A stretch of DNA of 64,000 nucleotides, taken from positions 52,091,944-52,155,943 of the forward strand of contig QVOM02000126.1 of the NCBI GenBank assembly GCA_003586115.2, given 5' to 3'. This DNA is from Salvator merianae. Lineage: Eukaryota > Chordata > Lepidosauria > Squamata > Teiidae. The notes beneath the pieces are model-generated. The model ran no database searches and was not told where the DNA came from. It worked only from the letters and a program-made list of their open reading frames with translations. Of this stretch, positions 48,830-62,776 are shown piece after piece (within the stretch, counting starts at the first letter, position 1; each line of letters opens with the position of its first letter). Both the position numbers and the translations under genes were made by a program.

Positions 48830-51800
48830 ACTTTCATTTTAGCTGGACCAAAGAGTTAGTCTTGTTATTTCATTTCTCAGTTCTTCAGGTGCTTGGGGTC
48901 TTGTTGAAAAATACAATAAATCTTTCCATTTTTCCTCTGTCTCAGGAAGCAATTTCATACCTTCACTTTTAAATCTTATTTCCCACATTTTATCAAATCT
49001 ATATTGTTCCATTAGGTACCTATACCAGTTATCTAATGTCCATTTAGTATTTTTGTTTTTTAGTATTTACATTTTTCCCTCCATCCCAATACTATTGTTG
49101 ATTGTGCTGCAGATATCATTTGTTCAAATAAATACTGTTTTTCAGCCATTATTCTCTCGGACGTCACTTAAAAAAACTAGTTCAGGCGATAAATTCAAAT
49201 TTATAATTTCATTAATTTTATTCTGAATATCTCTCTGAAACAATTTTATAATATCACATTCCCACCAACGATGGAAAGACATTCCTTTCTGTCCACACTC
49301 ATGCCAGTATTGCGACAACATTATAGGTATCATATGTGCTAATTGTGATGGTTTTCTATACTATCTATAGAATATGTTAAGGACCATTTCCTGTACCCTG
49401 TTATTCTTTAGTTCATTAATTTCCTTATTTTCTGACCAGCATTTTCTCTTGTAATATTAATATCTAAATGCCCTATTTGAAATATGCTTTCCATTATTTC
49501 ACTCTTTTGGTTTGTTAATAAACCATATATTTTACTTCCTATTCCTCTTGACCCTTTTAAGCCTTCTTCCAATATTTCCTCAATCTATGTCAAATGCCTG
49601 TAGATCTCTAACTGTGTATTATTGTTTACAAACCAGTTTCTTAGACAATTATAGGATAGCCATCTTCCTCCCATAGCCTGTCTTATTTCCTATTCCCTCC
49701 ATTCCCCTCTAATATTACATAGATCTATTAAATATTTAAGCCCATTTTCTTTTAATTGTTGTAGTATTCTTTCTTCTAATACCTTTTGATCAATACGTAT
49801 ATATTCAATAATTGTATATTTGATACTTGTGGTGCTAGGTTATGTTGATAAATCCTCCAAACTTCCATTACTTGTTTCATTGGTTCATATAATTCTCTAA
49901 ATTTTCTCACTGGCATTTTACCCCACATTAAGCTACTGTTTTCTAAGTTATGCATCTTTTTCTCTACTTTTACCCATTTTTCTTCTGTTTTTACTTCTGT
50001 TAATTTTTTAATTTGAAAAGCCACATAATACTTCTCCAAAGTGGGAATAGACCATCCTCCTTCATAAGTTTCCATATTTAATACTTTTTTTCTTAATCTT
50101 GGTCATTTTGTATTAAATATCCAATTATTTATCTTACTATCCCATTGTTTCAATACCCTGATACTTACTTTTTCAGGTAATGTTTGAAATAAATACAAAA
50201 TCTTTGAGATAATAAATATTTTCACCACACTTATTTTTGGTAGTATGGGCATTACTTTAGTTTTTTTTTTTTTTTTTTAATTTTCAGCTGTTCATTTACT
50301 TTCTTCCATACATGCCTATAATTTTAATAAAATAATATTTTATCTTTTTAACTCCTAATTTTAATCCCTGAACCTCCATACTTCATTCTGCTCCTGATAT
50401 GGAGTGTTAAGCAACACTGGACCTGTTCGCACTTAGCGAGAGGAATGTTCCAGGACACTCGCTAGTATGGAGTGTTGCACCTGTAAACAGCCCCAGCTGA
50501 TTTGAAACCTACTGAAGCCCACCTGATGCTCACCTGAAGCCAAATAGTGCTGATCAACAAAATTGTAGTCTGGAAACTGACTTGCATGATCAGATGCAGA
50601 TCAGGAAAGGTGCATTAGCACCATTTCCTGGTGTGGAATGGTGGCAGGGCAGGGACTGTGTGGCCATGCAGATGCTGTCAGACAGTTTGGACCCTGGTTC
50701 AGACTTTGGGGTCCGGACCCTGGCAGCTGTTTCAGTCAGAAGTCTGGACACAGCTCCTCTGGGTTCAAACACAGCTACCTAACTAGCGCATTCCCATTTG
50801 AACTGCTCTCCCTGCTGGTCAGCTTGCAAACTGTTCCATTGCTGACAAGTGTGAATAGTCATCACCGTACCTGATCCTGGCCAGCCTCAACCCTACTAAT
50901 TAGAATGTTATACTGTTGTAAGTGCAAAAACGGCTACTGTCTCTGATTTGGTTATATGTACTTTCAAATCTGATATTTGAGTAAAATTATCTAAGATACT
51001 TCTTATTGCTATTACCATTCCCCTAGGCATCTGAGTGAATATCATTGCATCATCTGCAAATAGATTTATTCTTACTTCTTCTCCTTTGACCATATAACCC
51101 TGCCACCTATTATCCTGTCTAATCTCATTGGCTGATGATTCTATTGCCAGGGCAAATAGTAATGGAGAAAGGGGACAATCCTGTTTCATTTCATTAAGTA
51201 TTTTAATCTGCTCTAAACTAATTCCATTTATTTCAACATACGTTGTAGAACCCTGACATAAATGCTTAATTACTTCACAAAATTTATCTCCCATATCAAA
51301 CTTTTGTGGGTTCACCAAGTCACGTGCCTTCATCATATCTAATTTCAATATTGCTATTTTTTATTACATTTTTTAGCATGATAAAGAACATTGATAAGAT
51401 TTCTTATAGGGTCACCAATATATCTATTCTTAATAAACCCATATTGATCCTCCTTTATTATTTTTGGAATAACTTCCTTTAACCTTTTAGTCAATACCTT
51501 AGTAAATATTTTATAATCCTGATGTGATAAACTAATTGTTCAATAAGAACCAGGATCTATTGTGTTTTTTTGAGGTTTTAATAATGAAATTATTTCTATC
51601 TTATTCCAATAATCTGGTTTTAATCTGTTATTTAATACGTCATTAAAAAGAATTGGCATTTGAGGTACCAATAATTCTTTAAATATTTTTATAAAAAAGA
51701 GCTGTAAACCCATCAGGACCGGGAGACTTAGCAGGTTTTAGACCCTGAATCACCTCTTCTGTTTCATGCTGGGTTATATCTGCATTTAATCTCTGCTTCT

Positions 51801-53170
51801 GCTCATCTGTTAACTTTCTGTCAATATTCCACACAAAGGAACTCTTTCTCCCTTATATAATTTTTCATAATATTTAGCTATTACTTCTATTTCCTTGTTC
51901 TTAATCTTTATATCTCCATCTGCATCTTGTAATTTATTAATTATCCTTTTTTCCTTTTACCTCTTCATAGTTTTTGACATCCATTGCCTGTTAATCCCAG
52001 CTTTTATATTCATTTTTAATCAGAGCCCATCTCTAGTTACATTTAACAATATCATAATTTTTCTTTTTTATTTTTCTCCCAGTCCTGCCTATTCTCTCTT
52101 GTCTTATTTTGTATGTATCTCAACTGTGACTCCTTTACCTTATTTAGCAAGTCTTCCCTATTTCTTTTCCATATTCTTCTTTGTAAAATTCCCAATGATA
52201 TACACTGCTTCCTAATTGTTGCTTTAAATGCATCCCATAATACTTTTTCTGACATTCCTGGAGTTCTGTTTACTAAAAAAAAAAATCCTATTTCCCTTTT
52301 CAATTTCTCCTTATACATCTCATTTTCTAAAATCACTGGATCAAATTTCCAGTTTTTACATTGTTCATGTCCTAATTTCACCTGCATAATTATTGGGGCA
52401 TGGTCTGACAACCAGATTTGTTATGTATTTATATTTTTAATTTGAAGGCTGTTTGCTTGGTTCACCACAATAAAATCTATATTATGCCTCCCTGACCAAA
52501 AAGTGGGGGAGGCATTCCTGCATTCATTTTTTCATAAGATTCTATGAAATTCCATCTACTAATATTCCATTTTCTTATCTCAAAATTAAAGTCACCTGCT
52601 AAAATCAACCTTCCTTCATAGAACCTTATTAATTTAGTTATTGTACCACCAATTTTTTTTTATTTCTATTAACATAGACCTTAGCAAGTGTTACTTTAGA
52701 ACCATTCATTAAACCCTTAAAACGCATATTTACCTTCCTTATCTTTTCTTATGTCCTGTAATTCAAAATTAACATTATCTTTAACCATTATCACTACTTC
52801 TCTCGAACTACTATTCCCTCCAGAATTGTATATTTGTAACCATCCAGAAAAATTAAGCTTCCTTCTTTCTCCTCCCCCAATGAGTTTCCTGTAATAATAA
52901 AATGCTAATATTCTGTTGTTTTAACAACTTACATAATCTGAAATGTTTCTCATTTGATTCCAAGCCATTGACATTAATAGACGTTGATTTCAGACTATTC
53001 ATATCCTTTTAAATTTATTTTCACTGACCCAACTTTCAGCTATAAAACTTTTGTTGTCTTCCTGTGTGACTATATGTTCGCCACCCCTACTAATTCTCCT
53101 CCCCGCCCCATGTGGGAAAAAAGGACAGTTTAAATAAATCTGTCATTGGTGCGGAAAGTAGAAAAACAAG
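48830..53170 (-). repeat. L1 LINE, antisense, decayed and interrupted
   Basis: Minus-strand reading gives an endonuclease start (NVNGL), later SDHAPI, then a reverse transcriptase block with DCPLSPLLFALAIE and the LFADDAMIF active site, then the C-terminal region GGWSIPTLEKYYVAFQIKKL and the final FHRWWECDIIKLFQ. Frames are broken and ORF1 is mostly missing. A MITE at 50419-50934 splits the reverse transcriptase from the C-terminal region. Confidence 0.85.
50419..50934. mobile_element. hAT-like MITE nested in L1
   Basis: GGACCTGTTCGCACTTA and TAAGTGCAAAAACGGC are inverted ends. L1-coding sequence lies on both sides. The family matches 15763-16244 and 22842-23152 at the termini. Confidence 0.65.
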
Positions 53171-53559
53171 GACACTGCGCCCCATCGCGTCTCCTCATGC
53201 CCATATTAAAAAATGTTTATTTATATACTTCTGAATAAACTTTTCCATCAGTTTCTCTGCCCTAAAATTCCATTATCGGCTTTTAACCCGGCTCTAAACA
53301 TTCCACCTTAAATAGTCTACCTTAAACATTCTTCTTTGAGGGGGAGTGAAGCTGTCCTGGTTACATACTTTCACTCTACATTATCTAATTATTATGTAAA
53401 CAACTTTCACCCTCAGCCTTCTTAGCTTCACTTTCCCTGTCTATAACCCTCCTACTAAAATAAAAGATATACTCCTTAATTTATAAGCTATCAAAATAGA
53501 AGCATTTAATTGTTAAAATGTTAAAAGATTTTTAATAAGTTCTTTATAATATAAAAAGG

Positions 53560-53632
53560 GCCCTTGGCCTGCCATAGTCTGCCCCAGTTCCAAATATAGT
53601 CTGGAATAAGGCCCAGTGCAGAAAGGGGCTTG
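53560..53632. repeat. Half-copy of MITE family P
   Basis: GGAATAAGGCCCAGTGCAGA followed by AAGGGGCT is the right arm of the family found intact at 40532-40712 and 41434-41613. Confidence 0.6.
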
Positions 53633-55619
53633 AAGAAAACAGAGGAATAATTCCTTTATTAGAAGAAAATTTTAATTCCTTTATTATGTGCTGCAGAAGG
53701 CAGCCTAAAAGGACAGATATGACTAGATTGCTATGATCTTGGTCTTGAGAAGAAAAAGGCAAGGTATGTTATAGAATAATTTAAGAAAACCCCTGGAGAG
53801 TTGACTGAAATTGTGTGTATGTGGAGGGTGGAATTCGTACTAACATGTAAGGATTTTATGCTTACAAAGATTCCAATCTTTTGAGTAAGTGTTAGAATTT
53901 AAGGACAAGGAACCTGTTTTGTTCCCTGTTTTTCCCTTGGAAGTAGAGCCTGTATATTTGATATTGCTTTCTTTCTTTATATGGACCCTTCTGACTACTG
54001 ATACTTTATAAATAACAGGTTTGACAAGTTCCTATTCCACGGGGCTTATATAGATTAATTTCAATAGTGTATTGTACCAAGAATCCAAGTAAGACTAGGC
54101 AGTAGTCATATGAAGGCATCCTGGAAGGTATTTCTAAACAAAGGGTAGCAAGGGAGAAAGGATAATTTTTTGAAATTCTCACTACTTTCAGGCTATTGGG
54201 ACTAATGTATTATAGCAATCTTTCAGGACTTGTGAAAAAAGAATTGAACGAAAAGAAGTGATAAGGTTGCAGTGGATTTTATAGGTAAGGTCATTTTTTG
54301 CAGACTCCTTTCTGGCTTTAAATACTGTATATCTGGTGAATTTCTGTTTTCAGAATTTCCACAGTTGATCCTAACAGCTTATCCTAATTTGAAAATCATC
54401 TATTTTAATTAATGGTGATTTGCAGGATAGGGGGAAGGATGGAAACCCTGCCTTCTGTTAGATAGCTTTCATAATCTGGTTATGAAGTATAAAAATATAG
54501 CAAATAAATAGAGCTGAACTCAGATGCAGTTATACCTAGTAAACTGGATCTAGGCTCAGTCTTATTTATTTGCTGTATTTTTATCCCAGTTTTTGTAAAA
54601 AAAAGGAAAAAAGACACACACACACCCCAAGTGTATCACAGCAATTAAAAGAGTGAGAAAGAAAGGCCCTACCAACTGGTCCACAGAGTGAAAGGATACT
54701 ACAAAACAAAAGGCAAAATGAAGAGTTAGAAGAAAAAGTCAGATATTCAGAGACAGAATAAAATGAAGTATGAGTGGGATTTGGATCTTCCTGATCCTTC
54801 CTTGCTGGTGATCTTGTCCGTTAAGCAGCTGGTAGGTAAATTAGGAAGAAATATTAGACAATGACCCTAGAAGCACTGAGGGATTCGTGTGGCCCTAAGG
54901 TAAGGGTTGCCAAGGTGGTGCCCTTGAGTTCTCCCTAGTTTATCTTCCCTGTTTTTCATTCAACTGTCTGGGAGAAAGAAGCTAATAAGAGTAGATGGCA
55001 TCATGGCATGCTTTCAAAAGTCTCTTTGTTTCTCCTTTTTTTTTTCCTTTATTTGTTTAGGTTTGTAAAGAAACCTAAGTATTTTATCTATGGGTAACAG
55101 TCATGTTTTGTTTGTTTTGAGATGTGAATCTGACCATTCTTAATGTTTCTCCTTGTTTGTCATTGTTGTATATCTTCTTTCCATTAAGTTATGGTGCAAG
55201 CTGATCTCTCCATAAAATCAAAAAGAGCCTCAGCTGAAATTGTGTCTTAAGGCTCGTAGCAGATGCAGACTCATGACATTAACTAGGCTATTATTTGATC
55301 CCTGTCCCGATCTGAGGCTAATGAAAAGTTCTGCTGCGCTTGAAAACTCGTTCATTGGCTTAGAATCAATTTGGACTTTTTCTTTTCAGCCAGCTCAACT
55401 CCTAGATGGGCAGTAAAAACAATTATCATTGAGCTCTGGTAACTGGAGACATTTACTTGTCTAAAATTTTCTTCACTAGCAGAACAGAATGTATATATCC
55501 TGTTCCACTAGGGGATCATACGGCAATTAGCTTACCCTGAAAATCCCATTTTTTCTTCATGTATTTGGTACACCTTTTAGTCTTGCACTGCTATGAGTAG
55601 AAAGCATGTTTGTTTTTAG

Positions 55620-55810
55620 CATTTCTATTCTGTCTCTCCTCCACAGACCCCAAGAGTAGCCCACACCATTTCCCCCCCTTCATTTTATTCTTGCAGAAGC
55701 TCTCTAATTAGGCTGATCTATGGTCACCCAAGGAGCTTTCTCAGCTTAGTAGGAATTTGAACCCAGGGACTAGGTTCTTAACCAGAACTGTAGCCACTAG
55801 GTCATATGTT
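55620..55810 (+). repeat. MIR-like dispersed repeat
   Basis: GTCACCCAAGGAGCTTTCTC, GGAATTTGAACCCAGG and GTAGCCACTAGGTC follow the same order as 12955-13200. Confidence 0.5.
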
Positions 55811-56517
55811 CACAGCACAGCATTTTTGTGATATAAAGTAGCTGATTGAATCTTAATTTGAATAGTTCATCATGTAAATGTATCCTTTTTTCCCATTTGG
55901 TATTTCATTGCAAACATAATACCCCAGTTTCCCCTTTCTGCTCCCTCCAAAATTAACTTATGATCCTGATGATGTTTTACTGCAGCTGCCATAATCCCTG
56001 ATTATTGGCCTTGCTGGCTGGGTTTTAGGAGAACAGAAATTCTGTAGTGTCTAGAAGAATATTGAGTTCCGGATCTCTGTTTTGCCTCTTAGTATAGCCT
56101 GTGTATCCACACTTGAAGAGACTTTGTTACAGAGGATTGTCACCTGAAAATTCCCAGAAGGAGAATAAGGTTTTCTAAACAGGACTAACATTTAGTGTTA
56201 ATTCATACAAATGCATGCTTGTTTTAAAATGCTTGCAGTTTAGTTTACCAATGAAACCGCTAGCTTAGCTGTTTGAAAACTAGATAGGCGATAAGATAAT
56301 CAATGGTGATTTGTTCCTGTTGGTGGAGGACAAGGCAACTCACAGGAAGGGATGAAAATAAGTAGGGTGGTATTGCAAATGGTAGGTAAGGCACAGTATA
56401 AGTCCACAATTCTCATCAAGTCTGTATCATGACTGACCTCATTGGATACAATGGAGTTTGCATATATTATTCAAGCATGCAAAGAAATGAATACAGAAGA
56501 AAGGAAAAGGAGATTCA

Positions 56518-56965
56518 GGGCCTGTTTGCGCTTGAAGCTAGTGAGCGTTAGGGGCACTCACTAATCACTAATTAGGGGCAGTCACTAATCAAGTGCCTCC
56601 AAGCTTTGCAGAGGCCCTCGCAATCAGGAGCAGACTTTGCTACTAGTTGTGGAGCACAAAGTTGTGCTCCACAGCTGTACCAGGAGCAGCTGGACTGCTC
56701 CTGGTACAATGTGTTTGCACCTATTTCTGGGTGCACCTGCGCAAACGTACACCTGCACAATTACACAGCATTGCCGATCACCATGGCAGTGGTGTGAAGC
56801 TTCCCGGCCACTGTCATGGCACAGAATGCAAACAGGACGCCAGCATTTGCACTGCAAATGCTGGTGTTCTGCTGGAGTTCTGTTCTAAGACCTCACAGTG
56901 TGGATGATGTCCGTGCTGCGAGGTGTGTTCTACCATGGAACGTCCACTTTGCTCTTATGGGCTGC
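56518..56965. mobile_element. hAT-like MITE
   Basis: It starts GGGCCTGTTTGCGCTTGAAG and shares TTGTGCTCCACAGCTGTACC, CAGCTGGACTGCTCCTGG and ATTTGCACTGCAAATGCTGG with 15763-16244. The right end is degenerate. Confidence 0.6.
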
Positions 56966-59900
56966 CCAGTGTCACCCAGGTAATAAGTTGGGTGATAATC
57001 TTTGATACGTCATCTACTTTGTTAAAAGAAGGTAATTCTTGGGAAGATAAGTTTTTTTAGTCTCCTAGCAACCTTTGCTTTAAAAAAAAGATTGTAGGAA
57101 AAGAAATAGCTGTCTAAAACGGTAATTGTCAAAACATACAGCATTTATGCTTGAGTAATTGTGGCAAGAATGTGTTTCTTAGGACCTGGGCTCGAATGAC
57201 AATTGTCGTGGCATAACAACGTTTCATCAGCTACTTGTCTTCTGCGCTGTTAATAGATGAAGTGAAGTGAAACACCAGGCTTCTGTGATCTCTTCTCAGT
57301 TTTCTTTTGAAAGAATACTGACTTAGTGATAATATCTGAACCATCCTGCTTGACCTTCCTTAAAAACAAGGGAAAATGTCATTAATAAAAGTTAGCCAAT
57401 ACATTAATAATAAAAGCTGATGTGCATATATAGCACTAGCTGGTAGTTTCATTTGAACTGTCGTTTACTTTCTTACTGATGCAGATTCTTCAGTCTTCAC
57501 ACTTGCCTTTTTTCATTTATTTCATTTACCTTGTTTTTATACCAGCTTCTATCCCATGGTCATTTAATAAAAAACATTTTTAAAAAACCTAAGCCATGGT
57601 GGGCCATCGTGTAGCTGTGCCTCAGTGGCCCAAAGAAGAATTAGGTTTGTGTCCTTGCCCTCTTCTTTTCCAAGGTGCACAGAAATGTCCTTTTTCTCAG
57701 GATTACTGAAAGCTCATACACATAGTGTAGTGCTAAGCTATATATACTGTTAGGGATGTACAAGTCAGCCCAAAATCTGGTTGGTTCAACAAATCAGCTT
57801 ATTGTGAGTTTTAACTGGTTTATATTTTGAAATGGACGGGTTAAGAATGGAATCAGCTTTTAAAAATCAAAAACTACTATTTCAAAATGGAACAAATATT
57901 TTTTGCAGATTTTAGTTTGCCTTGCAGACAGATGTCTGTAAAAGATAACCTAAAATTTGCAGCAATCTTTAGCTCAGGTGGGAGGGCAGGGCACATAGAT
58001 GTCAACTGCTTTTTCTGATCTTCACAGATCAAAAAAGTGAGCAGTGCCTCACCACACCTAACAACTCAGATCCAGAATTTTATTTTATTTCAGAATTTAT
58101 GTTCCACTCTTCACTCAAAGATTCCAGGGTGGGTCACAACCTATGCACTTTCATTATATTATAAAAGTGTGCACCTTGCACTTTCACCACATTATAAGAG
58201 TGTGCACCTTGTATATAATCCATTATATTCACTGGGCCTGACGTTCACGAGAGTATATAAAAGACTGCAACCTTCCACTGTTATGCCTTTTAACTGCAGC
58301 TGCTGCTCCAGACCTTACCTACTGTTAGTTGCCCTATCTTCAGCCCCAAGAGACCCCAGTTATCCTGGGCTATAAGATGTGAAGGGGAGGGGAGAAACCA
58401 GGAAGTCCAAGACATGGCTGGATCTATGCAGTCTCTAGAATCAGCCCCAACTCCAAACTGGCAAGCAACAACCTGTGTTGTGCAGGTTTTTTTGTAAGTT
58501 TGTTTTGACAAAGAGAAACAGGCTAAACATTTTTAATAATGATAATTAAGATATTGAATACTCTGACAAGCATGGAACATTCTGACAGTCTTGGAGAGTT
58601 GCCTGTTTAGACGGCATCAAAAAGTGGTCTCGGATCTTTGTTAATTAGAATACATTGCATTATGTTCAGAAGAAAGGAGGAATGATGAGATAGATGTATG
58701 AATCTAAGGGTGCAATTCTAAGCCTTGTTGACAACACAATATAGTCTCCCTATGTGTATGAAATCCAAATCCCATATGGGCTGATGCTGCTACCTCTTTA
58801 AATATACACATTAATTGCACCAGTCTGCTGGCATGGACTTGTCCGTGGATAAAGTTAATCCGTGGACCTATTCCATATTCTTTGAATGGCTTCTTGCTAC
58901 GGCAACCTTTGGTAGCAGATCTATGATGGATTTGAAGCTGGGGTAGGGGTTGCGATCATTTTTTAAATTTCAGCCCATGGATGTCTAGCATAGAGTGTTT
59001 GATAGAACTGCACTATCATAGCCTCCCTTAGCCCATGGAATCTATGGTTAAGATTGCACCCTGAGGTTCACAACAACTAACTCCGGTAATGTTAAACTAT
59101 AGATTTCCAGGCTTTCTAAGAACCATCCGCACATCCTTATCTCTAGTTGCTTCTATTCAATTCAATTCGCATTCACAAATTCAATCAATTTTGCTTTTGT
59201 GCATATTTGCATCAAAACTTCAGTCAAATCAAATTAGGCTCCCACTTGCGAAAAAGAACATTTCAGTTGAACATTTGTGTTTTGTTATGGTTTTACCCAT
59301 AAAAAGGGCTTTTTTAATGGAAGAAAGTATTTTTGTCTGCAGAAAAAGTGCGAAAACAAATTGAAAAACCAGGGTTTTTTTATTAAATGGGTCAACAATG
59401 AAGCAAAGAAATGGGTTTTCACTTTGATGGTGAACCAAACGTGCAAATTTTATTCTGCACAGCCCTAGTTGCTTCTTTCCTGCAGGCAGTAACTGGGTGG
59501 ATCAGAATCTTTACTAGCACGCAGGCGACTCCTCTGAAGCATCATTCCACCTTAAGACAGCACGTTGGTGACACCAGTGCTAAACTGAGGTTTAGTATTA
59601 TGTTTGAACCAGACTCAAAGCAAATATATTTGAGATGGTTTCATATTACTACATTAAGTACATTAATTGTAATTTGAACTTTTTCCCAGTGTATCAATAT
59701 TCTTTTACCCGATACTTTTAATGTAGACTTTTATTGTAATTTCAGGGTTGTCTTTTATAATAATGATTCGGAGGGATGTGAAATCAGGGATTCTTTCTGA
59801 TTTATGAGGAATAGCTTTCCAAATTATATTTTTAATTTGTTTTCCCAAAAGCAAATTTCCTAAAGCAAATTGTTACTTTGTTGCACTTTCAATCATTATT

Positions 59901-61199
59901 CTATTCCTTGAAGACTGGCAAAGCATTAATGGAGATAAAAATAGTTTCCAGTTATCAAGTGATGAAGAAACAAACTGTTGATTTTATTTGATGTTAATAA
60001 TACATTAAGTGTTAATCCAGATTTAATCAGTTCAGAAGAAAGGAATTTACTTTTGTATGAGCTCTAAGCTGGACGAAAAGAGGCAACAAAAGGGTTGCTC
60101 ACTGTTGGAGAATTTAAGATACTGTGAATGTATTTAAACTTCCAACTCATCTTAGTCATAGGAGCATGAAAAGAAATGTTGGAAACTGGAGTCCAGCAGC
60201 ATCTATAGGAGAAGAAAATCCTATAGTTAGTTGATTGCATGATCCATAAATGAGCCATGCGTAGGCAATTTCATGCATGTTAGTGAATTAATAAATTAGA
60301 TTAATTAGTCAAAAGTACATTCATATGACCATCATGTGGTCTTTAATTCCTGGTTGCACAGTTGATGGCTTTTGCTTTTTATGGTATGCATGTTACAAAC
60401 TTTGGACAGCAGTTGAACTGTGGAATGCTGAATGCATTGCCTCCAAAATGCATAGAAATATGTTGGACAAAAGACGTTTTAGACCGCTGATGATGTACAC
60501 AGTAAGTCTGTATGTTCTTACCTTCATCTTTGTAAGGCGTCTTTTACAGTATAGTGAGCTGCATATTACGCAGAATAGTAAAAAAGCTGTGGTGTATGAG
60601 AGATAAATAGACATTGTAAGTCTTGTTTTTTTTCCGTGGGAATGATTGCTGAGTAAGAAGACTGCATAGAACTGCAAGTCCTTCTTTAGGTGCTAGAGTT
60701 ACTGAAAAGTAGCAATTTGAAGATTTCAGCTATTGTGAATGTGCTCACCAACAAACTTAAAGAAACAGATGTTCCATCACTTGAATAATATAACCAAAAC
60801 AAAAGATTTATGCAACCTGAATAGAAACCAGAGTGTAGTTTTAGTAGTATAAGTAAACTACAACGACGACAAAAATATTTTGTATGGTATCTTTTGTTTG
60901 TGTTTGGCCAAAAGGAATATAAGAGGGAAGCAACTTTTAATTTTTAGAATCATATTTGTACTCATTACTCCCTCAACAAGCTCAGGCAATGTGTATAACA
61001 TTGTCTCATTTTTCTCTGCTAGTAGAAACCACTGAGATACGTTCAGTTGTATCTGATGATAGTCGCTGGCCCATGACTGAGTGTGGATTTGAAGCCTCAT
61101 CTCCTCGATGGAACTAATTTACTGTACTTCTTTCCACACTGTCGTATGTCAAAGGTTTTGTCAAAGGGATGTCAAAGCGAAGGAAAGGAGTTAGAGGAA
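56966..61199. other. Non-coding stretch
   Basis: AT-rich sequence without a supported exon. One frame at 60325-60606 contains an ACA|GTAAGT donor-like site at 60491, but nothing in the translation is recognisable. Confidence 0.4.
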
Positions 61200-61625
61200 C
61201 AGGTGGTCCTTATTTTCGTAATTATATCCTGCCGTTCTTTGAAAGACATCAAGGCCATGAACATCATTCATTGTTCAAGGATCCTCAGTTTTATTACCAT
61301 AACAATCCTGTGAAATAGGCTAGTCTGTGAGACGGACTGCATCCACATTCATTGAGAAAAGCAGATCAGTAGCAGCTTAGAAGGTGATAGCATATGGACA
61401 CTAGTGTTTTCCTCCCAACTCTGTTTTACATCAAAGGTCAGAGAGTGCACTAGCATGCAGATGCTACCACTTCTAAGCTGCTGTTGAACCACTTAAAAAA
61501 AATGTTTGTGGATGAAGCCTTACTGGCCAAAGGTTACCCAGGGAATCTTCATGGCTGAGTGAAGATTTGATCCCTCAGTTACCATGACCTAGTCTAACAC
61601 TTTAGCTGTTACACCACAATGACTC
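61200..61625 (+). repeat. MIR-like repeat split by a MITE
   Basis: ATTACCATAACAATCCTGTG and AAATAGGCTAGTCTGTGAGA precede, and TTACTGGCCAAAGGTTACCC and GCTGTTACACCACAATGACT follow, the MITE at 61334-61519. Together they rebuild the module seen at 12955-13200. Confidence 0.6.
61334..61519. mobile_element. Palindromic MITE nested in a MIR-like repeat
   Basis: GGACTGCATCCACATTCATT and AATGTTTGTGGATGAAGCC are inverted ends, and AGCAGCTTAGAAG mirrors CTTCTAAGCTGCT inside. The host repeat resumes on both sides. Confidence 0.7.
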
Positions 61626-61684
61626 TTCTCTGCAAATATGCAGGCATAAATAAATGAAAAGGCTTCATAAAACAGAAATGCAGG

Positions 61685-62111
61685 TATCTTCTCCCTTGGA
61701 ACTATTTCTGACTCCATATGGCAGGAGGCAATTGCAGGATCTAAAATAAATCTCACAATTGCTTATCACTGCCCCCCTCCAGATAAGGGAGACAATCAAA
61801 TGCTCCTATCTCTGTCTGCCGGCTCCTTTTGTGATGGTTCCTCTTACAAATATCTGGAAGTCAGCCAAGAGTCCACTCACTTTCTTTTGTCTTTTGCCAT
61901 GCATTTGGCTGACACCTTGGTACTACAAGCTTGCAAGAGGAACAATCAGAAAAGGAGCCGGCAGGCAGAGGGAAGTGATCACTATTATGAGAAACCCAGC
62001 GCTGTTGCAGCAACATTACAGGATATTGCCTCCATATCCTAGGGCTATATTGGAATTCCAACATAATCCCGGGAGAATTACAGATTTTAACCCATGTCTG
62101 GAGGGACCCTA
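61685..62111. mobile_element. Family W MITE
   Basis: It contains GGGCTATATTGGAATTCCAA and ends ACCCATGTCTGGAGGGACCC, the inverted form of the GGTGCCTCCAGATG start seen at 19299. It is in the opposite relative order to the intron copies. Confidence 0.5.
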
Positions 62112-62389
62112 AGAGTACAAAAGCCATCATTAACACACATGTCCAATTTGAGCTACTGATCTTCAAGCCCAGTGACCCTTGTGCTTAACTTACTAGACAC
62201 CCAGCCCCAGAATCAGTATATGATATGACACATAAGCATTCACAAATTAACCTAACCAAAGATATATGTATTTATTCAGAGAGGCAGGAGTGTATAATTT
62301 CCCAATTTGATATGGGAACAAAAAAATAAATTCATTTTATTTATGATTTGGATAGGATATTTGCTGATTAAATGCTATATTATTCATCG

Positions 62390-62560
62390 TTAATAATTTT
62401 TTTTAAAAAATATTTATTTATTATGGAATTTCTGTACTATCCCTTCACCATAGTTGCAGGGTGGTGTACAAAATAAAACATTAAAAACACTAAATTATAA
62501 GAATCAAAACAATACAGTGTTTAAACTATAAGAACTAAACAACAAAACAATGCGACAATT
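62390..62560 (+). repeat. LINE 3' tail module
   Basis: AATATTTATTTATTATGGAA, CAGGGTGGTGTACAAAATAA and AACATTAAAAACAC are the standard reptile LINE tail. Confidence 0.55.
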
Positions 62561-62776
62561 GTAAGATACTAGGTAACCTAATCCACTCCTTAAATTGCTT
62601 TGTGAAAGCTTGGCTCAGAATTAACTTTTTCATTATTTACTCACAAATCTGTTTCTAGATTAAAGTGAGAAGTTTTTCTTAAAAATTTGGATGAAAAATC
62701 TGGACTTATATACTCTTCTAAGAATGTTTTCCCCCACATACTGTGAAGTGTATAGTACATTCTTTTGAGTCTAAGC

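Larger units (their letters stand above)
53171..56517. other. Non-coding stretch, possible ATP7B intron 1
   Basis: It holds a half-copy of MITE family P at about 53560-53632 and a MIR-like fragment at 55620-55810. Elsewhere I see AT-rich sequence without exons or RNA genes. Confidence 0.45.

Noticed and set aside
56572..56907. Overlapping Cys/His-rich frames on both strands
   Set aside because: Same cause: a hAT-like MITE copy. Cys and His content follows from TGC/CAC-rich repeats and is not a zinc finger.
60325..60606. Possible ATP7B first exon with an ACA|GTAAGT donor
   Set aside because: The translation resembles no ATP7B N terminus I know, there is no promoter signal upstream, and a lone GTAAGT is expected by chance.
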